From Paucibacter sp. DJ2R-2 (GTDB taxonomy: Bacteria; Pseudomonadota; Gammaproteobacteria; Burkholderiales; Burkholderiaceae_C): a DNA stretch of 64,000 nucleotides. Within the stretch, counting starts at the first letter, position 1. Each line of letters starts with the position of its first letter. The notes under the pieces were generated by a model. It was given only the letters and a program-made list of their open reading frames with translations, was not told the origin of the DNA and searched no databases. The stretch spans positions 1,426,001 to 1,490,000 of the forward strand of contig NZ_JAJIRT010000001.1 in the NCBI RefSeq assembly GCF_025717675.1. The letters run 5' to 3'. Made by a program: the position numbers and the translations under genes. This document shows, in pieces, positions 45,583 to 55,211 of the stretch.

Positions 45583-47871
45583 ATGGTGGACGGGGCTGAC
45601 AATTTGGCGGATGCAGCCACGGCGCCTATGACGCCCCATGCGCTGCGGCCGGTGGTTCGCGTGCCCAGCAGCGGGCGCGTGGACTTTGCCCGTTACGAAT
45701 TGGGCGAGCTGCTCGGCGAGGGCGGCTACGGCTCCGTCTTTGCGGCCTGGGACAGCCGCCTGCAACGCAGCGTGGCCCTCAAACGCCTGAACCTTCAGGT
45801 CGGCGCGGGTGGTGATGCCGAAGCCTGGGTGCAGGAAGCGCGCTTGGCCGCTCGTGTCAGCCACCGCGCCTTTGTCACCGTCTACGACGTCTTCGTCGAC
45901 CAGGGCGCTGGCCATATCGTCATGGAGCGGGTCCAGGGCCGCAGCCTGAGCCGGGTGCTGGCCGCCGGCCCGCTGCCGGTCGAGCAGGCTGTGCAATGGG
46001 CGCTGCAGGCCAGCGAGGCCCTGGCCGAGGCCCACCAGTTGAACATCGCCCACGGCGACATCAAGCCCGGCAATCTGATGGTGGATGAAGGCGGCCAGCT
46101 TCGCATCCTCGACTTCGGCGTCGCCCGCCTGATCGACCGCATGGCCACCCTGGGGCCGGGCAGCATTGCCAACAACCCTACAGGCCAGCCCCAGGTGTCC
46201 GGCACCCTGGCTTATATGGCGCCCGAGCAAATGCTGGGCCGGCCGGCCAGCGTGGCCAGCGACATCTATGCCCTGGGCCTGGTGCTGGGCGAGATGCTCA
46301 GCGGCCAGCGCGCCTTCATGGAGCCTGACCCCCTGGCCCTGGCCCACCACAAGCTGCATGGCAGCGAGCTGATCCTGGCCCTGCCCGAGCTGCCGGCCGG
46401 CTTGGCGCCACTGGCCGCCCTGGTGCAGCGCATGGTCAGCCGCCAGCCCGCGCTGCGGCCGGCCAGCATGCTCGAAGTCAGCCAGGCGCTGAAGGCGCTT
46501 GTGGCCCAGAGTCAGGGCAGGGCCTTGCTGCCGGTGCAGCGCGCTGCGGCCAAGCGCTGGCTGAGCTTGCCGGGTTCCTTGCAGCCAGCGCGAGCCACCC
46601 GCCTGCGCATGCTGCTGGCCACCGGCCTCTTGCTGAGCTTGCTCGGCCTGGCGGCTTGGCGCTGGCAGGGCGAAGCGCTGAGCCAGCCGCCCTGGCCGGT
46701 GCGTCTGGCGCAGGCCGAGCAGCTGTACCGCAACCTGGAGGAAGAGGGCGTGGCGCTCGACCGCATCGCCGCCCAGCTCGAATCGGTGGCGAGCGATCAG
46801 CCGAAGAACGCCCGCACCCAGGCCCTGCTGGCCCTGGTCTACGCCAGCAAGTACAGCCAGGAGTCCCGTGATGAAGCCTGGCTGCAGCGGGCCGATGCCA
46901 GCGCCCAGCAAGCGCTGGCTTTTGAAGACCAGCTGGCGCTGTCGCACATCGCGCAAGCCCAAGTCTTGCGCCTGCAAGGCAAGCCCGAGGCTTCGGCGCA
47001 GGCTTTCGAGCAGGCCTTGCAGCTGGACGGGCAGTCCGACCTGGCCTTGCACGGCTACGCCATGCTGGAGCTGGCGCGCGGGCGGGCGGGGCCTGCGCGG
47101 GCCTTGCTCGAACGCGGGCTGTCTTTCCATCCCGACCAGGCCCTGCTCTTGAACGGCATGGGTCAGCTGCTCTATGAACAGAATGCCTTGGCCGAGGCCG
47201 AGGCCGTGTTCCGGCGTGTGATCGCGGCCGTGCCCCATGCCGTGTCCGGCTATGCCAATCTGAGTGCCGTCTTGGTCCGCTCCAACCGTCTGGAAGAGGC
47301 TCAGACGGTCTTGCAGCAAGGCTTGGGTCTACGGCCCAGCAGCCAGCTTTACACCAATCTGGGCAATGTGCTCTTTGGCCGCGCGCGCTATGCGGAAGCG
47401 GCCGTGGCCTTTGAGCGGGCCCTGTCGGCCGAGAAGGGCCGGCCCAACGACTACCGCATGTGGGCCAATCTGGCCGACACCTTGCGTGTGCTGCCGGGGC
47501 GCGGCGAGGACGCCAAACGCGCCTACCGCCATGCCTTGGAGCAGCTGCTGCCCTTGCTGGAACGCCATGCCCAGGACAGCGTGCCATTCAGCCGGGCTGC
47601 TTTGTATGCCGCCCGCATCAATGACCCGGGGCGCGCGCGCCTCTGGTCGCAGAAAGCCCTGGCTCTGGCGCCGCAAGCGCCGGATGTCTTGTTCCGCACG
47701 GCCGTCGCGGCCGAACTCAGCGGCGACCGTGAGCAGGCCTTGATCCGCCTGCTGCAAGCGCGAACCCAGGGTTACCCGGCGCATTTCATCGAGCAGGAGG
47801 CCGATCTGGCCGCGCTGCGACGTGATTCGCGCTACCACCAGTGGAGCCCCAAGGAGAAGCAATCATCATGA
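45583..47871 (+). CDS. Ser/Thr protein kinase with C-terminal TPR repeats
   Basis: 762 residues. Hanks-type kinase domain at about 38-310: glycine loop LGEGGYGSVF (44-53), Lys67 in VALKRL, catalytic HGDIKPGNLM (His157-Asp159, Asn164) and DFG at 177-179. The usual HRD arginine is glycine, so it belongs to the non-RD type. A membrane helix at about 341-362 precedes a periplasmic part with at least five TPR-like repeats (about 400-740). The protein resembles PknD-like signalling kinases. The 168-base gap upstream holds no gene. Confidence 0.88.
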   Translation: MVDGADNLADAATAPMTPHALRPVVRVPSSGRVDFARYELGELLGEGGYGSVFAAWDSRLQRSVALKRLNLQVGAGGDAEAWVQEARLAARVSHRAFVTVYDVFVDQGAGHIVMERVQGRSLSRVLAAGPLPVEQAVQWALQASEALAEAHQLNIAHGDIKPGNLMVDEGGQLRILDFGVARLIDRMATLGPGSIANNPTGQPQVSGTLAYMAPEQMLGRPASVASDIYALGLVLGEMLSGQRAFMEPDPLALAHHKLHGSELILALPELPAGLAPLAALVQRMVSRQPALRPASMLEVSQALKALVAQSQGRALLPVQRAAAKRWLSLPGSLQPARATRLRMLLATGLLLSLLGLAAWRWQGEALSQPPWPVRLAQAEQLYRNLEEEGVALDRIAAQLESVASDQPKNARTQALLALVYASKYSQESRDEAWLQRADASAQQALAFEDQLALSHIAQAQVLRLQGKPEASAQAFEQALQLDGQSDLALHGYAMLELARGRAGPARALLERGLSFHPDQALLLNGMGQLLYEQNALAEAEAVFRRVIAAVPHAVSGYANLSAVLVRSNRLEEAQTVLQQGLGLRPSSQLYTNLGNVLFGRARYAEAAVAFERALSAEKGRPNDYRMWANLADTLRVLPGRGEDAKRAYRHALEQLLPLLERHAQDSVPFSRAALYAARINDPGRARLWSQKALALAPQAPDVLFRTAVAAELSGDREQALIRLLQARTQGYPAHFIEQEADLAALRRDSRYHQWSPKEKQSS

Positions 47872-48407
47872 GCCCGATCGAGAACGTCCCCGCAGCCCAA
47901 GCCGCAGCACGCCTGAAGCTGAACTTCCATGTCGAACAGCAAGGGCGCGAGCTGTGGTTTGACTTGAGCAACGAGAGCAGCCTGCAAAGCCTGTTCTGCA
48001 ATTCCGGCGCGCGTGCGGGCGCCTATGTCATGCAGTCCGCCCAGAACTTGAATGTGCAGGTCCTGGCCAATAGCAATGGCAGTACCGCCGAATACCAGGT
48101 CGAGCTGATCTCGGCCGTGGTGCAGGCCGCGCTGCTGCGCGGCACGCCGCCTGCCGCTTTTCCCTTCACCACATCCACGGTGAAAGACGGCGAGAACAGC
48201 GTCACGCCTATCGTCTTCGCCGGCACGCAGTTCCTTACCTCCAATGAAGACGGAGCGATCCAGTTTCTGAGCAGCCAGCCGCTGATCACCTCGGTGTCAA
48301 ACACCGAGTGCGCGTACGAGGTCAGTGTGGTGCTGACGGTCAAGATCGGCGCACGCCAGGCCACCTTCACGCTCGACCCGGAAGTCATCGTCGAGCAACC
48401 GCGCTGA
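47868..48407 (+). CDS. Hypothetical protein coupled to the kinase
   Basis: 179 residues. Its ATG lies in the kinase stop (ATGA). The sequence is beta-rich with no signal peptide or membrane segment: KLNFHVEQQGRELWFDLSNE and later TNNEDGAIQFL-like strands. No family is recognised. It may be a substrate or regulator of the kinase; this is inferred only from coupling. Confidence 0.7.
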   Translation: MSPIENVPAAQAAARLKLNFHVEQQGRELWFDLSNESSLQSLFCNSGARAGAYVMQSAQNLNVQVLANSNGSTAEYQVELISAVVQAALLRGTPPAAFPFTTSTVKDGENSVTPIVFAGTQFLTSNEDGAIQFLSSQPLITSVSNTECAYEVSVVLTVKIGARQATFTLDPEVIVEQPR

Positions 48408-48413
48408 TCGCTA

Positions 48414-48431
48414 GGCCCCGCGGTCGGGGCC
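48414..48431. other. GC-rich hairpin between convergent genes
   Basis: GGCCCCG (48414-48420), CGGT loop, CGGGGCC (48425-48431). A perfect 7-bp stem without a T-tract between two convergent genes; a weak or Rho-assisted terminator is possible. Confidence 0.3.
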
Positions 48432-48449
48432 GCCCAGCCGACCTGCCGC

Positions 48450-48833
48450 TCAGGCAGTCGCCACGCGCAGGCTCAAGGCCGTCATGCCCAGCAGCACCGG
48501 CAGCCAGATCTTGCGTTCGCGCGGGCTGGGCGTGGCGGCATTGGCGACGCAGCCGAGCGCGCAATAGCCCACCACGCCCCAGGCCCAGCCGGGGCCGAGC
48601 TCAGGAGCCAGGCCCGGCAGCAGGCCGGCGCGCGCCAGCATGATGGCGATGAAGCCCAGCAGCAGCAGCAGGGAGAAGGCCGGGATCAGCCGCACCCGTG
48701 CTGGCAGGCGGCCGCGCCAGCGCCCGCCCAGCGTGAACTCGCCCCAGGGTGCGCCCAGGATCAGCGCCACCTGAAAGGCGCAGACGCCGGCGCACACCAG
48801 GGCAAACAGCCCGGCGGCCTGCTCTGCGCTCAT
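48450..48833 (-). CDS. Hypothetical membrane protein
   Basis: 127 residues with about four membrane helices (AAGLFALVCAGVCAFQVALI, LIPAFSLLLLLGFIAIMLAR, and two more near the C-terminus). No family is recognised with confidence. Its ATG overlaps the stop of the thioredoxin-like gene by one base (TGATG), so they are coupled. Confidence 0.75.
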   Translation of the reverse strand: MSAEQAAGLFALVCAGVCAFQVALILGAPWGEFTLGGRWRGRLPARVRLIPAFSLLLLLGFIAIMLARAGLLPGLAPELGPGWAWGVVGYCALGCVANAATPSPRERKIWLPVLLGMTALSLRVATA

Positions 48834-50455
48834 CAGGCCTTTTTGCCCGGCGCCTTCACCAAGGCTTCGCAGGTCTCGCGCTGCTTGTCGGCCGTGTCCA
48901 CCTTGGCGCAGATGCCGTCCAGCTGGGTCTTCAGGCGGCCCAGCACGGCGTCATGCTGGCCCTTGTCGTTCCATTTGGCCAGCGAGCTGCCCACCTTCTG
49001 TAGCGAGCGGGCGCTGCGCTCGTAGAAGCTGCCCTTGTCCTGCGCGGCTTCGCTGAAGAGCTGGGCGGCGGTTTTTTCGATGCGGGCCGCGTCCTGCGGC
49101 GCCAGCTCGGTCAGGGCGGCGAAATAGCCCGAACCCCACTGCAGGCGCGTGGCCGGGCCTTCGCTCTTGTTGAAGGCCTCCTCAAACCACTTCAGGGCCT
49201 CGTCCTTGCGGCCTTGCTTCTTGGCGTTGCCGCCCAGCGAGCTCATCAGGTAGTAGGGCGAGTGGCTCTTGCTCAGGCTGGCCTTGAGCAGATCGTCGCT
49301 GTCCTTCCACTGGCCGGCCTGGCCCAACAGATAGGCGGCCGAGGTGATCACGGCCTGGCGCTCGTAGCCATCGGTGATCTCGCGGTCGGCACGGGCGGCG
49401 TGGTCTTTCACTTCCTTGAGCAGGGCCGGGCTCAGCTTGGGGTGCAGTTCGGTCGGCGCCACATCGAGGCGGGCCAGTTGCACGCGCGCCAGCAGGGACT
49501 GCAGGCGGTCGCCGCGCGACAGGCTGGCGTCGCCCTCCAGGCGCTTGAGCACCGTGTCGAACTGGGCCAGCAAGGCCGTGCGCTCCGGGCCGGCGGCCGG
49601 CGCCAGGGTCTTGACGATGTCGGGCGCGCCGTTGGTGATCACGTCCATCAAGGCGCGGCTTTGCTCGGGGCTCTCCAGCACCTTGCTCACGCGCTCGCGC
49701 AGGGCGGCGTCCACCTTCAGCGCCTTGCCGCTGTCGTTGGCCGAGACGGCCTTGAGCCACAGGCGCGTGCCGGCCTCGCCGTCCACGCCTTGGGCGGCAC
49801 CGGCCAGCTGGGCCAGCAAGCCCGGCAGCTCGGCCGGCGGCACCAGCTGTTGTTCGTCGGTTTCCCAGGAGTAGAAGCTCAGCAGGCGCCATTCGTTGGC
49901 GTTCAGCTTCTTGCCGGCCTTCGCATCGGCCAGCACGCTCTTGACCGGGCGGCCACCGGCCAGGCCCAGCTGCAGCACCTTGATCACCTGGGGCGCATCG
50001 ATCTCGCCCGGCAGGCGGGTCAGCTCCTGGCCCTCGGGGTTGAACAGAATCATGGTCGGGTAGCCGCGCACCTTGAAGCGCGTGCCCAGCTTCTGCGCGC
50101 CAGGCAGGTCGCCGTCGATGTGCACCGGCACGATGGCGCGCGTCTGCTCGATGAAATCCACGCGGTTGAACAGGGTGGCCTTCAGCTGGTTGCAAGGCGG
50201 GCACCATTTGGCGCCCCAGTACAGCAGCACCGGCTTCTTCTCGGCGCGCGCCTGGGCAAAGGCGCGTTCGATGTCGGCATCACCGGCCGCCGGCTGCCAG
50301 GCCACGCTGGCCGTGGCGCTGGCGGCTGCCTGGGCCGTGGGCAGCCAGGTGCTCGCGCCACCGGCGCTCATCAGGGCCAGGCTCAGCGCCGCGGCGCGGG
50401 CCAGGGTGGTCGGGCGCAGCAGGGCGGCGTGGTGGGCGGAAAAAGGCTGGTTCAT
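48833..50455 (-). CDS. Thioredoxin-fold periplasmic protein with large C-terminal extension
   Basis: 540 residues. A signal peptide (to about Ala45) is followed by a thioredoxin domain (about 60-170) with the redox motif WGAKWCPPCNQLK. The rest, about 350 residues, is helical and TPR-like (LLGQAGQWKDSDDLLKASLS) and not assigned. It could handle disulphide exchange in the periplasm. Coupled to the small membrane protein that follows. Confidence 0.85.
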   Translation of the reverse strand: MNQPFSAHHAALLRPTTLARAAALSLALMSAGGASTWLPTAQAAASATASVAWQPAAGDADIERAFAQARAEKKPVLLYWGAKWCPPCNQLKATLFNRVDFIEQTRAIVPVHIDGDLPGAQKLGTRFKVRGYPTMILFNPEGQELTRLPGEIDAPQVIKVLQLGLAGGRPVKSVLADAKAGKKLNANEWRLLSFYSWETDEQQLVPPAELPGLLAQLAGAAQGVDGEAGTRLWLKAVSANDSGKALKVDAALRERVSKVLESPEQSRALMDVITNGAPDIVKTLAPAAGPERTALLAQFDTVLKRLEGDASLSRGDRLQSLLARVQLARLDVAPTELHPKLSPALLKEVKDHAARADREITDGYERQAVITSAAYLLGQAGQWKDSDDLLKASLSKSHSPYYLMSSLGGNAKKQGRKDEALKWFEEAFNKSEGPATRLQWGSGYFAALTELAPQDAARIEKTAAQLFSEAAQDKGSFYERSARSLQKVGSSLAKWNDKGQHDAVLGRLKTQLDGICAKVDTADKQRETCEALVKAPGKKA

Positions 50456-50674
50456 GGTCTCGCTCGGTGCGCCGCCTCGGCCCGGCGGGGTCCAAGGCAG
50501 CGGAAATGAAGATGGGGGATTGTGGGGCGATTGGCCAAGTCTTGCCTATGCGGGGCGCTCCTGAGCTTAGGCGCTTTGTGGTGGATGCCATGCGCCTATC
50601 GCACCGAAAGCCGCCAAGCCGGGTTTGCTGGCGACCCGCAGCGCCAGCCGGGCCAGCGGTTATCCTGCCGCCCC

Positions 50675-52363
50675 ATGTACGCGTCCTATTTCGGCCTGAA
50701 GCAAGCACCGTTTTCGATCGCGCCGGATCCCCATTACCTGTTCATGAGCGAGCGCCACCGCGAGGCCCTGGCCCATCTGCTCTATGGCTTGGACGGCGGC
50801 GGCGGCTTCGTGCTGCTCACCGGCGAAATCGGCGCCGGCAAGACCACGGTCTGCCGCTGCTTTCTGGAGCAGATCCCCAAGAACTGCAACGTCGCCTACA
50901 TCTTCAACCCCAAGCTCACCGTCAGCGAGCTGCTGCAGGCCATTTGCGACGAGTTCCATGTGCCGGTGCCCGCGGGCGCGCAGACGGTCAAGGACTACCT
51001 CGACCCGCTCAATGCCTTCTTGCTGGCCCAGCATGCGGCCGGCCGCAACAACGTTTTGATCATCGACGAGGCGCAGAACCTCTCGGCCGATGTGCTGGAG
51101 CAGCTGCGCCTGCTGACCAATCTCGAAACCGCCACGCGCAAGCTGCTGCAGGTGGTGCTGATCGGCCAACCCGAGCTGCGCGGCATGCTGGCTCGGCCGG
51201 AGCTGGAGCAGCTGGCCCAGCGTGTGATTGCGCGCTTCCATCTGGGCGCCCTGTCCGAGGCCGAAACGGCCCAATACATCCAGCACCGCATGAAGGTGGC
51301 CGGCCTCACGGGCCCGCTGCCCCTGGACCGCGCCGCCCTGCGCTGGGTCCACCGCCTGACCCGCGGTGTGCCGCGTCGCATCAACCTGCTCTGCGATCGC
51401 GCGCTGCTGGGCGCTTACGCGGGCAGCCAGGCCACGGTCACGCCGGCCATCGTGCGTCAGGCCGCGGCCGAGGTGTTCGATGCGCCACCGGCGGCCCCGG
51501 GGCGCGGGCTGCGCCGGGTGGGTAGTGGCCTGGCCCTGCTGACGGCGGTGGCGGTGGTCGGCGCAGGGCTGAGCTGGGCGCTGCAGATGCAGTCGCAGGC
51601 GGGCCGCGGAAAGCCCGGCGCCGTCGCCGCTGCGGTGGCCGCGGCGACCCCTGCTGCCTCCAGCGCCGCAACGGCAGCGAGTTCAGCGGCTGTGCCCGCC
51701 GTGCCGCCAGCCTCAGCCGCCAGCAGCGTGCAGCCGCCCGCGATACCCGCTGCCGAGCCGCTGCAGCTGGCCGACTGGACCGCTTCGGACGCCGCCGCTT
51801 GGGCCGCACTGGCCCAGCGCTGGGGCCTGCAGCTGGCGCCGAACGAGGTAAAGCCTTGCGACGCGGCCTTGCTGCAGGGCCTGCAGTGCTACCGCAGCGT
51901 GAGCGGCAGCCTGTCCCTGATCCGCTTGATGGACCGGCCGGTGCTCATGACCTTGCAACGCCGCGGCCAGCCGCCGGCCTTGGCCGCGCTGGTGGGGCTG
52001 GACGGGCAGGATGTGACGCTGTGGGTGGAGGGCCGGCCGCGTCGGCTGGCGCTGGCGGAGTTGGCCACCGTCTGGCGCGGTGAGTTCAGCACCCTCTGGC
52101 GTGCACCGCCGGGCTATGTCGAACGCGCCGTCAATGCCGGGCCGCTGCGCGAGTGGCTGGCTGGCCATCTGGACCCTTTGGCCGGTAGCGCCGTGCCGGC
52201 CAGCTCCGCTGCGTCGCCCAGCTGGGCCGAGCTGAGCCCACGCATCCAGGCTTTCCAGGCCAGCCAAGGCCTGCAGCCGGACGGCCGCATCGGCCCGATC
52301 ACGCTGATGCAGCTCAACCGGGCCGCCGGCGTGAGTGAACCGCGCCTGGACCCGGCGCGCTGA
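50675..52363 (+). CDS. gspA: ExeA/GspA-type AAA ATPase with peptidoglycan-binding domain
   Basis: 562 residues. The AAA domain at the N-terminus has Walker A GEIGAGKTT (50-58) and Walker B NVLIIDEAQNLSADVLEQLR. A membrane helix (about 283-302) and an Ala/Pro-rich periplasmic linker (about 305-365) lead to a peptidoglycan-binding domain near the C-terminus (FQASQGLQPDGRIGPITLMQ). ExeA with ExeB helps place the type II secretion secretin through the peptidoglycan. ATG 50675 is chosen from homology (MYASYFGLKQAPFSIAPDPH); the frame is open from 50522. gspB follows 51 bases downstream. Confidence 0.93.
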   Translation: MYASYFGLKQAPFSIAPDPHYLFMSERHREALAHLLYGLDGGGGFVLLTGEIGAGKTTVCRCFLEQIPKNCNVAYIFNPKLTVSELLQAICDEFHVPVPAGAQTVKDYLDPLNAFLLAQHAAGRNNVLIIDEAQNLSADVLEQLRLLTNLETATRKLLQVVLIGQPELRGMLARPELEQLAQRVIARFHLGALSEAETAQYIQHRMKVAGLTGPLPLDRAALRWVHRLTRGVPRRINLLCDRALLGAYAGSQATVTPAIVRQAAAEVFDAPPAAPGRGLRRVGSGLALLTAVAVVGAGLSWALQMQSQAGRGKPGAVAAAVAAATPAASSAATAASSAAVPAVPPASAASSVQPPAIPAAEPLQLADWTASDAAAWAALAQRWGLQLAPNEVKPCDAALLQGLQCYRSVSGSLSLIRLMDRPVLMTLQRRGQPPALAALVGLDGQDVTLWVEGRPRRLALAELATVWRGEFSTLWRAPPGYVERAVNAGPLREWLAGHLDPLAGSAVPASSAASPSWAELSPRIQAFQASQGLQPDGRIGPITLMQLNRAAGVSEPRLDPAR

Positions 52364-52414
52364 ACGAAGCTGGCGACAGACCGACCTACAAACAGACCGA
52401 TCAACCGAGCCGCC

Positions 52415-53116
52415 ATGTCCTACATCCTCGACGCCCTGCGCCGTGCCGAAGCCGACCGCGAACGTGAGCGCGGCCACGTGCCTGGCCTGCACGCCCAGCC
52501 ATCCGCGGGCGGTGCTGCAGCGGCTGGTGCTGCTGTCAGCCCACACCGCTGGTGGCCCTGGGCCGGTGGCGGCGTCTTGTTGCTGTTGGCTGGCGTGGGC
52601 GTGGGCGCGGGCAGCTGGTGGGCCAGCAGCCCGGCGGAGCTGCCCCTTGCGCCACCGTTGCGACAAGCCGAGTCCGCGGCGCCGCAGGGCCGTGCCGAAG
52701 CGATGCCAAGGCCGCTGCCTCAAGTGCCGCATCAAGCTGCGATCTCTGCCGCACCCGCAGCGTTGGCGTCGTCGCCCGCTCCAGCGGCAGTGTCTACAGT
52801 GCCGCTCATCGCGCCGCCGCCTATCGTTCCGGCCAAGCCGCCTGCCGCTGCTGCTGCTCCCGCGGTCACGGCCGCAGTGGAGGCGGCGCCCATCCCGCGC
52901 CTGGCCGAGCTGCCCGAGAGCATCCGCCGCGAACTGCCCAAGCTGGCGATCAGCGGTTCCGTCTACTCCGAAGACCCGGCCAGCCGTTTCGTGATCGCCA
53001 ACGGCGAGGTCCTGCGCGAAGGCGCCAAGCTCGGCCCTGATCATGTGCTTGAACAGATTGGCGTGCGTGAGCTGGTGCTGCGCTTCAAAGGGCAGCGCTA
53101 CCGGCAGGCGCTTTAG
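52415..53116 (+). CDS. gspB: GspB/ExeB-type general secretion pathway protein
   Basis: 233 residues. It begins SYILDALRRAEADRERERG, the typical GspB start, then has one membrane helix (about 46-66), an Ala/Pro-rich linker, and a C-terminal domain with ELPKLAISGSVYSEDPASRF and VLRFKGQRYRQAL. It works with ExeA in secretin assembly. It is downstream of gspA on the same strand, and its end overlaps the next convergent gene by four bases. The other type II secretion genes are not in the window. Confidence 0.93.
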   Translation: MSYILDALRRAEADRERERGHVPGLHAQPSAGGAAAAGAAVSPHRWWPWAGGGVLLLLAGVGVGAGSWWASSPAELPLAPPLRQAESAAPQGRAEAMPRPLPQVPHQAAISAAPAALASSPAPAAVSTVPLIAPPPIVPAKPPAAAAAPAVTAAVEAAPIPRLAELPESIRRELPKLAISGSVYSEDPASRFVIANGEVLREGAKLGPDHVLEQIGVRELVLRFKGQRYRQAL

Positions 53117-53859
53117 CAGCCACGCGAATGGAACCAGACCTGCGGCCGCCCGCTGGCATCACGCAAAGGCAACCAAAGCTCGAACACCTCCTGCGGTGAC
53201 GGACTGCGTTCGCAGTCATTGCCCCAGCTCGCTTCCAAGTGCAGCCAGGTGTGACCACCGACGGTTTTGTGGCCCAGCAAGCGGGCCGACAGAGGCTGCT
53301 GGCCGTGGTTGCGAGCGCTGGCTTGCAGGCCCGAAGGCATGGCACCTGAGCCGCCTGGCTGGCTGCGGGCCTGATCGATGGCGCCCTCCAGCAGGTAGAG
53401 CGGCTTGTCGGCCAAGAGCGCTTCGATCGAGATGAAGCCCGCTTCGCATTCCTCGTGGATCCAGGCCGTGCCCGAGTGCAGAAGCAGCTGGCACCACGGG
53501 CCTGATTTGGCGAGGGCGATGGCGGCAGGCAGCTCGTATTCGATCTCGATCGTCGCCAATGTTGCGGCCACCTTGCCGTCACGCATTCGCAGACCCAGGT
53601 CCCGGCTGCTGCACCCCCCGTCCTGTTCAAGCTGCGCCGGGCGGGTCACCTCTATCGTGCCGATGGGCGCCCTTGCCCGAGGCGCGGAATACAGGGGGAC
53701 GGCCTTGGACTGAGAACGCTCGCAGGGGCCCTCGCCGAAGATGCCGGGCAAACGCACCACGCCCACCATGCCCGCCGGCGGCCGGCGTTCAGGCTCCTGG
53801 GCGTGCGCGAGGGCAACAAATTCGAACAGGGCCAAAGCGATCAGTGCGATGCTTTTCAT
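53113..53859 (-). CDS. Hypothetical exported protein
   Basis: 248 residues with a signal peptide (cleavage after about AHA, residue 20). The mature part is beta-rich, with four or more cysteines (GPCERS, GGCSSRD, PWCQLLL, GNDCERS). It is related to SH3-like exported proteins but not assigned. It converges on gspB. Confidence 0.75.
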   Translation of the reverse strand: MKSIALIALALFEFVALAHAQEPERRPPAGMVGVVRLPGIFGEGPCERSQSKAVPLYSAPRARAPIGTIEVTRPAQLEQDGGCSSRDLGLRMRDGKVAATLATIEIEYELPAAIALAKSGPWCQLLLHSGTAWIHEECEAGFISIEALLADKPLYLLEGAIDQARSQPGGSGAMPSGLQASARNHGQQPLSARLLGHKTVGGHTWLHLEASWGNDCERSPSPQEVFELWLPLRDASGRPQVWFHSRGC

Positions 53860-53941
53860 GCGGGGTGTCAGGGAATTGGTCGGCGCTCATTGGCCGGCGA
53901 ACGCTAAGACATGCGGGCCGGTAAGGGCCCACGATTGATGC

Positions 53942-54358
53942 CTACTCGCTGGCGACTTTGCCCTTCACATGGCACGCAAAGTTGTCCAGGATCGCCTGCC
54001 AGCCCGAGCGCTGTTGTTCTTCCGAGTGGGTGGCTTCGCCGTCAAAAGTGACCGTTACGTGGATGCCCGCGGCGCTCTCGGTGAATTCGACCAAGCCGGT
54101 GCGATCTCCAAACACATACTCGATCCGCTGTTGCGGAATGACTTGCGTGTACTCGCCCGCGAAATCAAAGCCGAAGGAGCCGTCCTTGGCCTCCATGCGC
54201 GAGGAGAACTTGCCGCCCGGCCGCAGGTCCACCGTGGCCGCCGTCGTGTGCCAATCCGGCGAGGCCGTATTCCAGACCTTGATGTCCTCCGGCGTGGTGT
54301 AGGCGAGCCAGACCTCGGGCAAGGGGGCGGGGACGAGGGTGGAGACGGTGATTTTCAT
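53942..54358 (-). CDS. SRPBCC/AHSA1-family protein
   Basis: 138 residues. MKITVSTLVPAPLPEVWLAY and PEDIKVWNTASPDWHTTAAT are a typical START-like SRPBCC opening, and TEEQQRSGWQAILDNF-like C-terminus is typical of the AHSA1 subgroup. These proteins bind hydrophobic ligands; the role here is unknown. ATG 54358 is chosen; the frame extends to 54409. It is the first of several short minus-strand genes of lower GC. Confidence 0.88.
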   Translation of the reverse strand: MKITVSTLVPAPLPEVWLAYTTPEDIKVWNTASPDWHTTAATVDLRPGGKFSSRMEAKDGSFGFDFAGEYTQVIPQQRIEYVFGDRTGLVEFTESAAGIHVTVTFDGEATHSEEQQRSGWQAILDNFACHVKGKVASE

Positions 54359-54436
54359 GGGTGGCTCCGGTGGATGGGAGGGTGAGACCGAGGTCAGGGG
54401 GCTGATCAATCAATGGAACGGAAAAATCCAGGGGCG

Positions 54437-54733
54437 TCACTGGTCGATGATGACCAGCGTTCCTTGGCTTCCTGCGGCGACGGCGTGTGGCGTTCCAGCG
54501 GGAACCATGAAAACCTCGCCGGCCTGAACGCAAACAGTCTTGCCGGCTATCTCCAACTTCATCTGGCCTTCGACCACGAGCAGGGCTTCGACAAAGTCAT
54601 GCACTTCATTTGGATACGCGGAGGCATCCATGCGCAAGACCTTGATGTTGGATCCAGCCACATGGCCGAGCACCTTGGATCTCCACGGAAGAGGAAGGGC
54701 ATGGGCTTCTTGTGACAGCTTGATGGTGCTCAT
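54437..54733 (-). CDS. Cupin-domain protein
   Basis: 98 residues. NEVHDFVEALLVVEGQMKLE and AGEVFMVPAGTPHAV are the two conserved cupin motifs, with the H-x-x-x-x-x-E-x-x-x-x-x-x-G pattern and the final H of the second motif. The small size fits a one-domain cupin, probably metal-binding. It stands 78 bases upstream of the SRPBCC gene. Confidence 0.88.
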   Translation of the reverse strand: MSTIKLSQEAHALPLPWRSKVLGHVAGSNIKVLRMDASAYPNEVHDFVEALLVVEGQMKLEIAGKTVCVQAGEVFMVPAGTPHAVAAGSQGTLVIIDQ

Positions 54734-54848
54734 GGGCGAGACGGTGTGAGGAGTGAGACCTCGAAGGGTCAGGTCTTGCTATTGGAGCTTGAAACGGCGG
54801 GAATTCTCTGCAGGGTCCTTGGGGACGTTCTCGGATAGGCCTCGCGGT

Positions 54849-55211
54849 TCACGAAGCAGTGACCTTGAAAAAGGCATAGAGGATCAGCAGCATCGCCACC
54901 CCCACGAAAGCAAGGGCCAGGCCCGTGGCGACAAAGTTTGATGCTGTGCGAAGCGATGGATAGCGCGACAGCATGCGAATGGCCTGCGGCAGTGCAAAGA
55001 GCAGCGAAATCAGCCCAATGACCAGGGCTGCGGAGAAAACAAGAATGAGCGCAATGAGGTTGCCGTGCACATTCCAAGCATGTCCGGCACCCTCCGCAGC
55101 CAAGGCAAAAGCAAGGACAGAAACAGGCGCCACCCAGGGCCAAAGCAGCTTGGTCCTGGGAAACTCACTCGGCTTGGGTTTCACTTTGCAGCGGCGCCCC
55201 GTTGGGCGCAT
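54849..55211 (-). CDS. Hypothetical membrane protein
   Basis: 120 residues with three membrane helices (about LLWPWVAPVSVLAFALAAEG, LIALILVFSAALVIGLISLL, FVATGLALAFVGVAMLLILY). No family is recognised. ATG 55211 is used; GTG 55220 is an alternative. Its start overlaps the previous gene. The local GC is lower than in the flanks. Confidence 0.65.
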   Translation of the reverse strand: MRPTGRRCKVKPKPSEFPRTKLLWPWVAPVSVLAFALAAEGAGHAWNVHGNLIALILVFSAALVIGLISLLFALPQAIRMLSRYPSLRTASNFVATGLALAFVGVAMLLILYAFFKVTAS

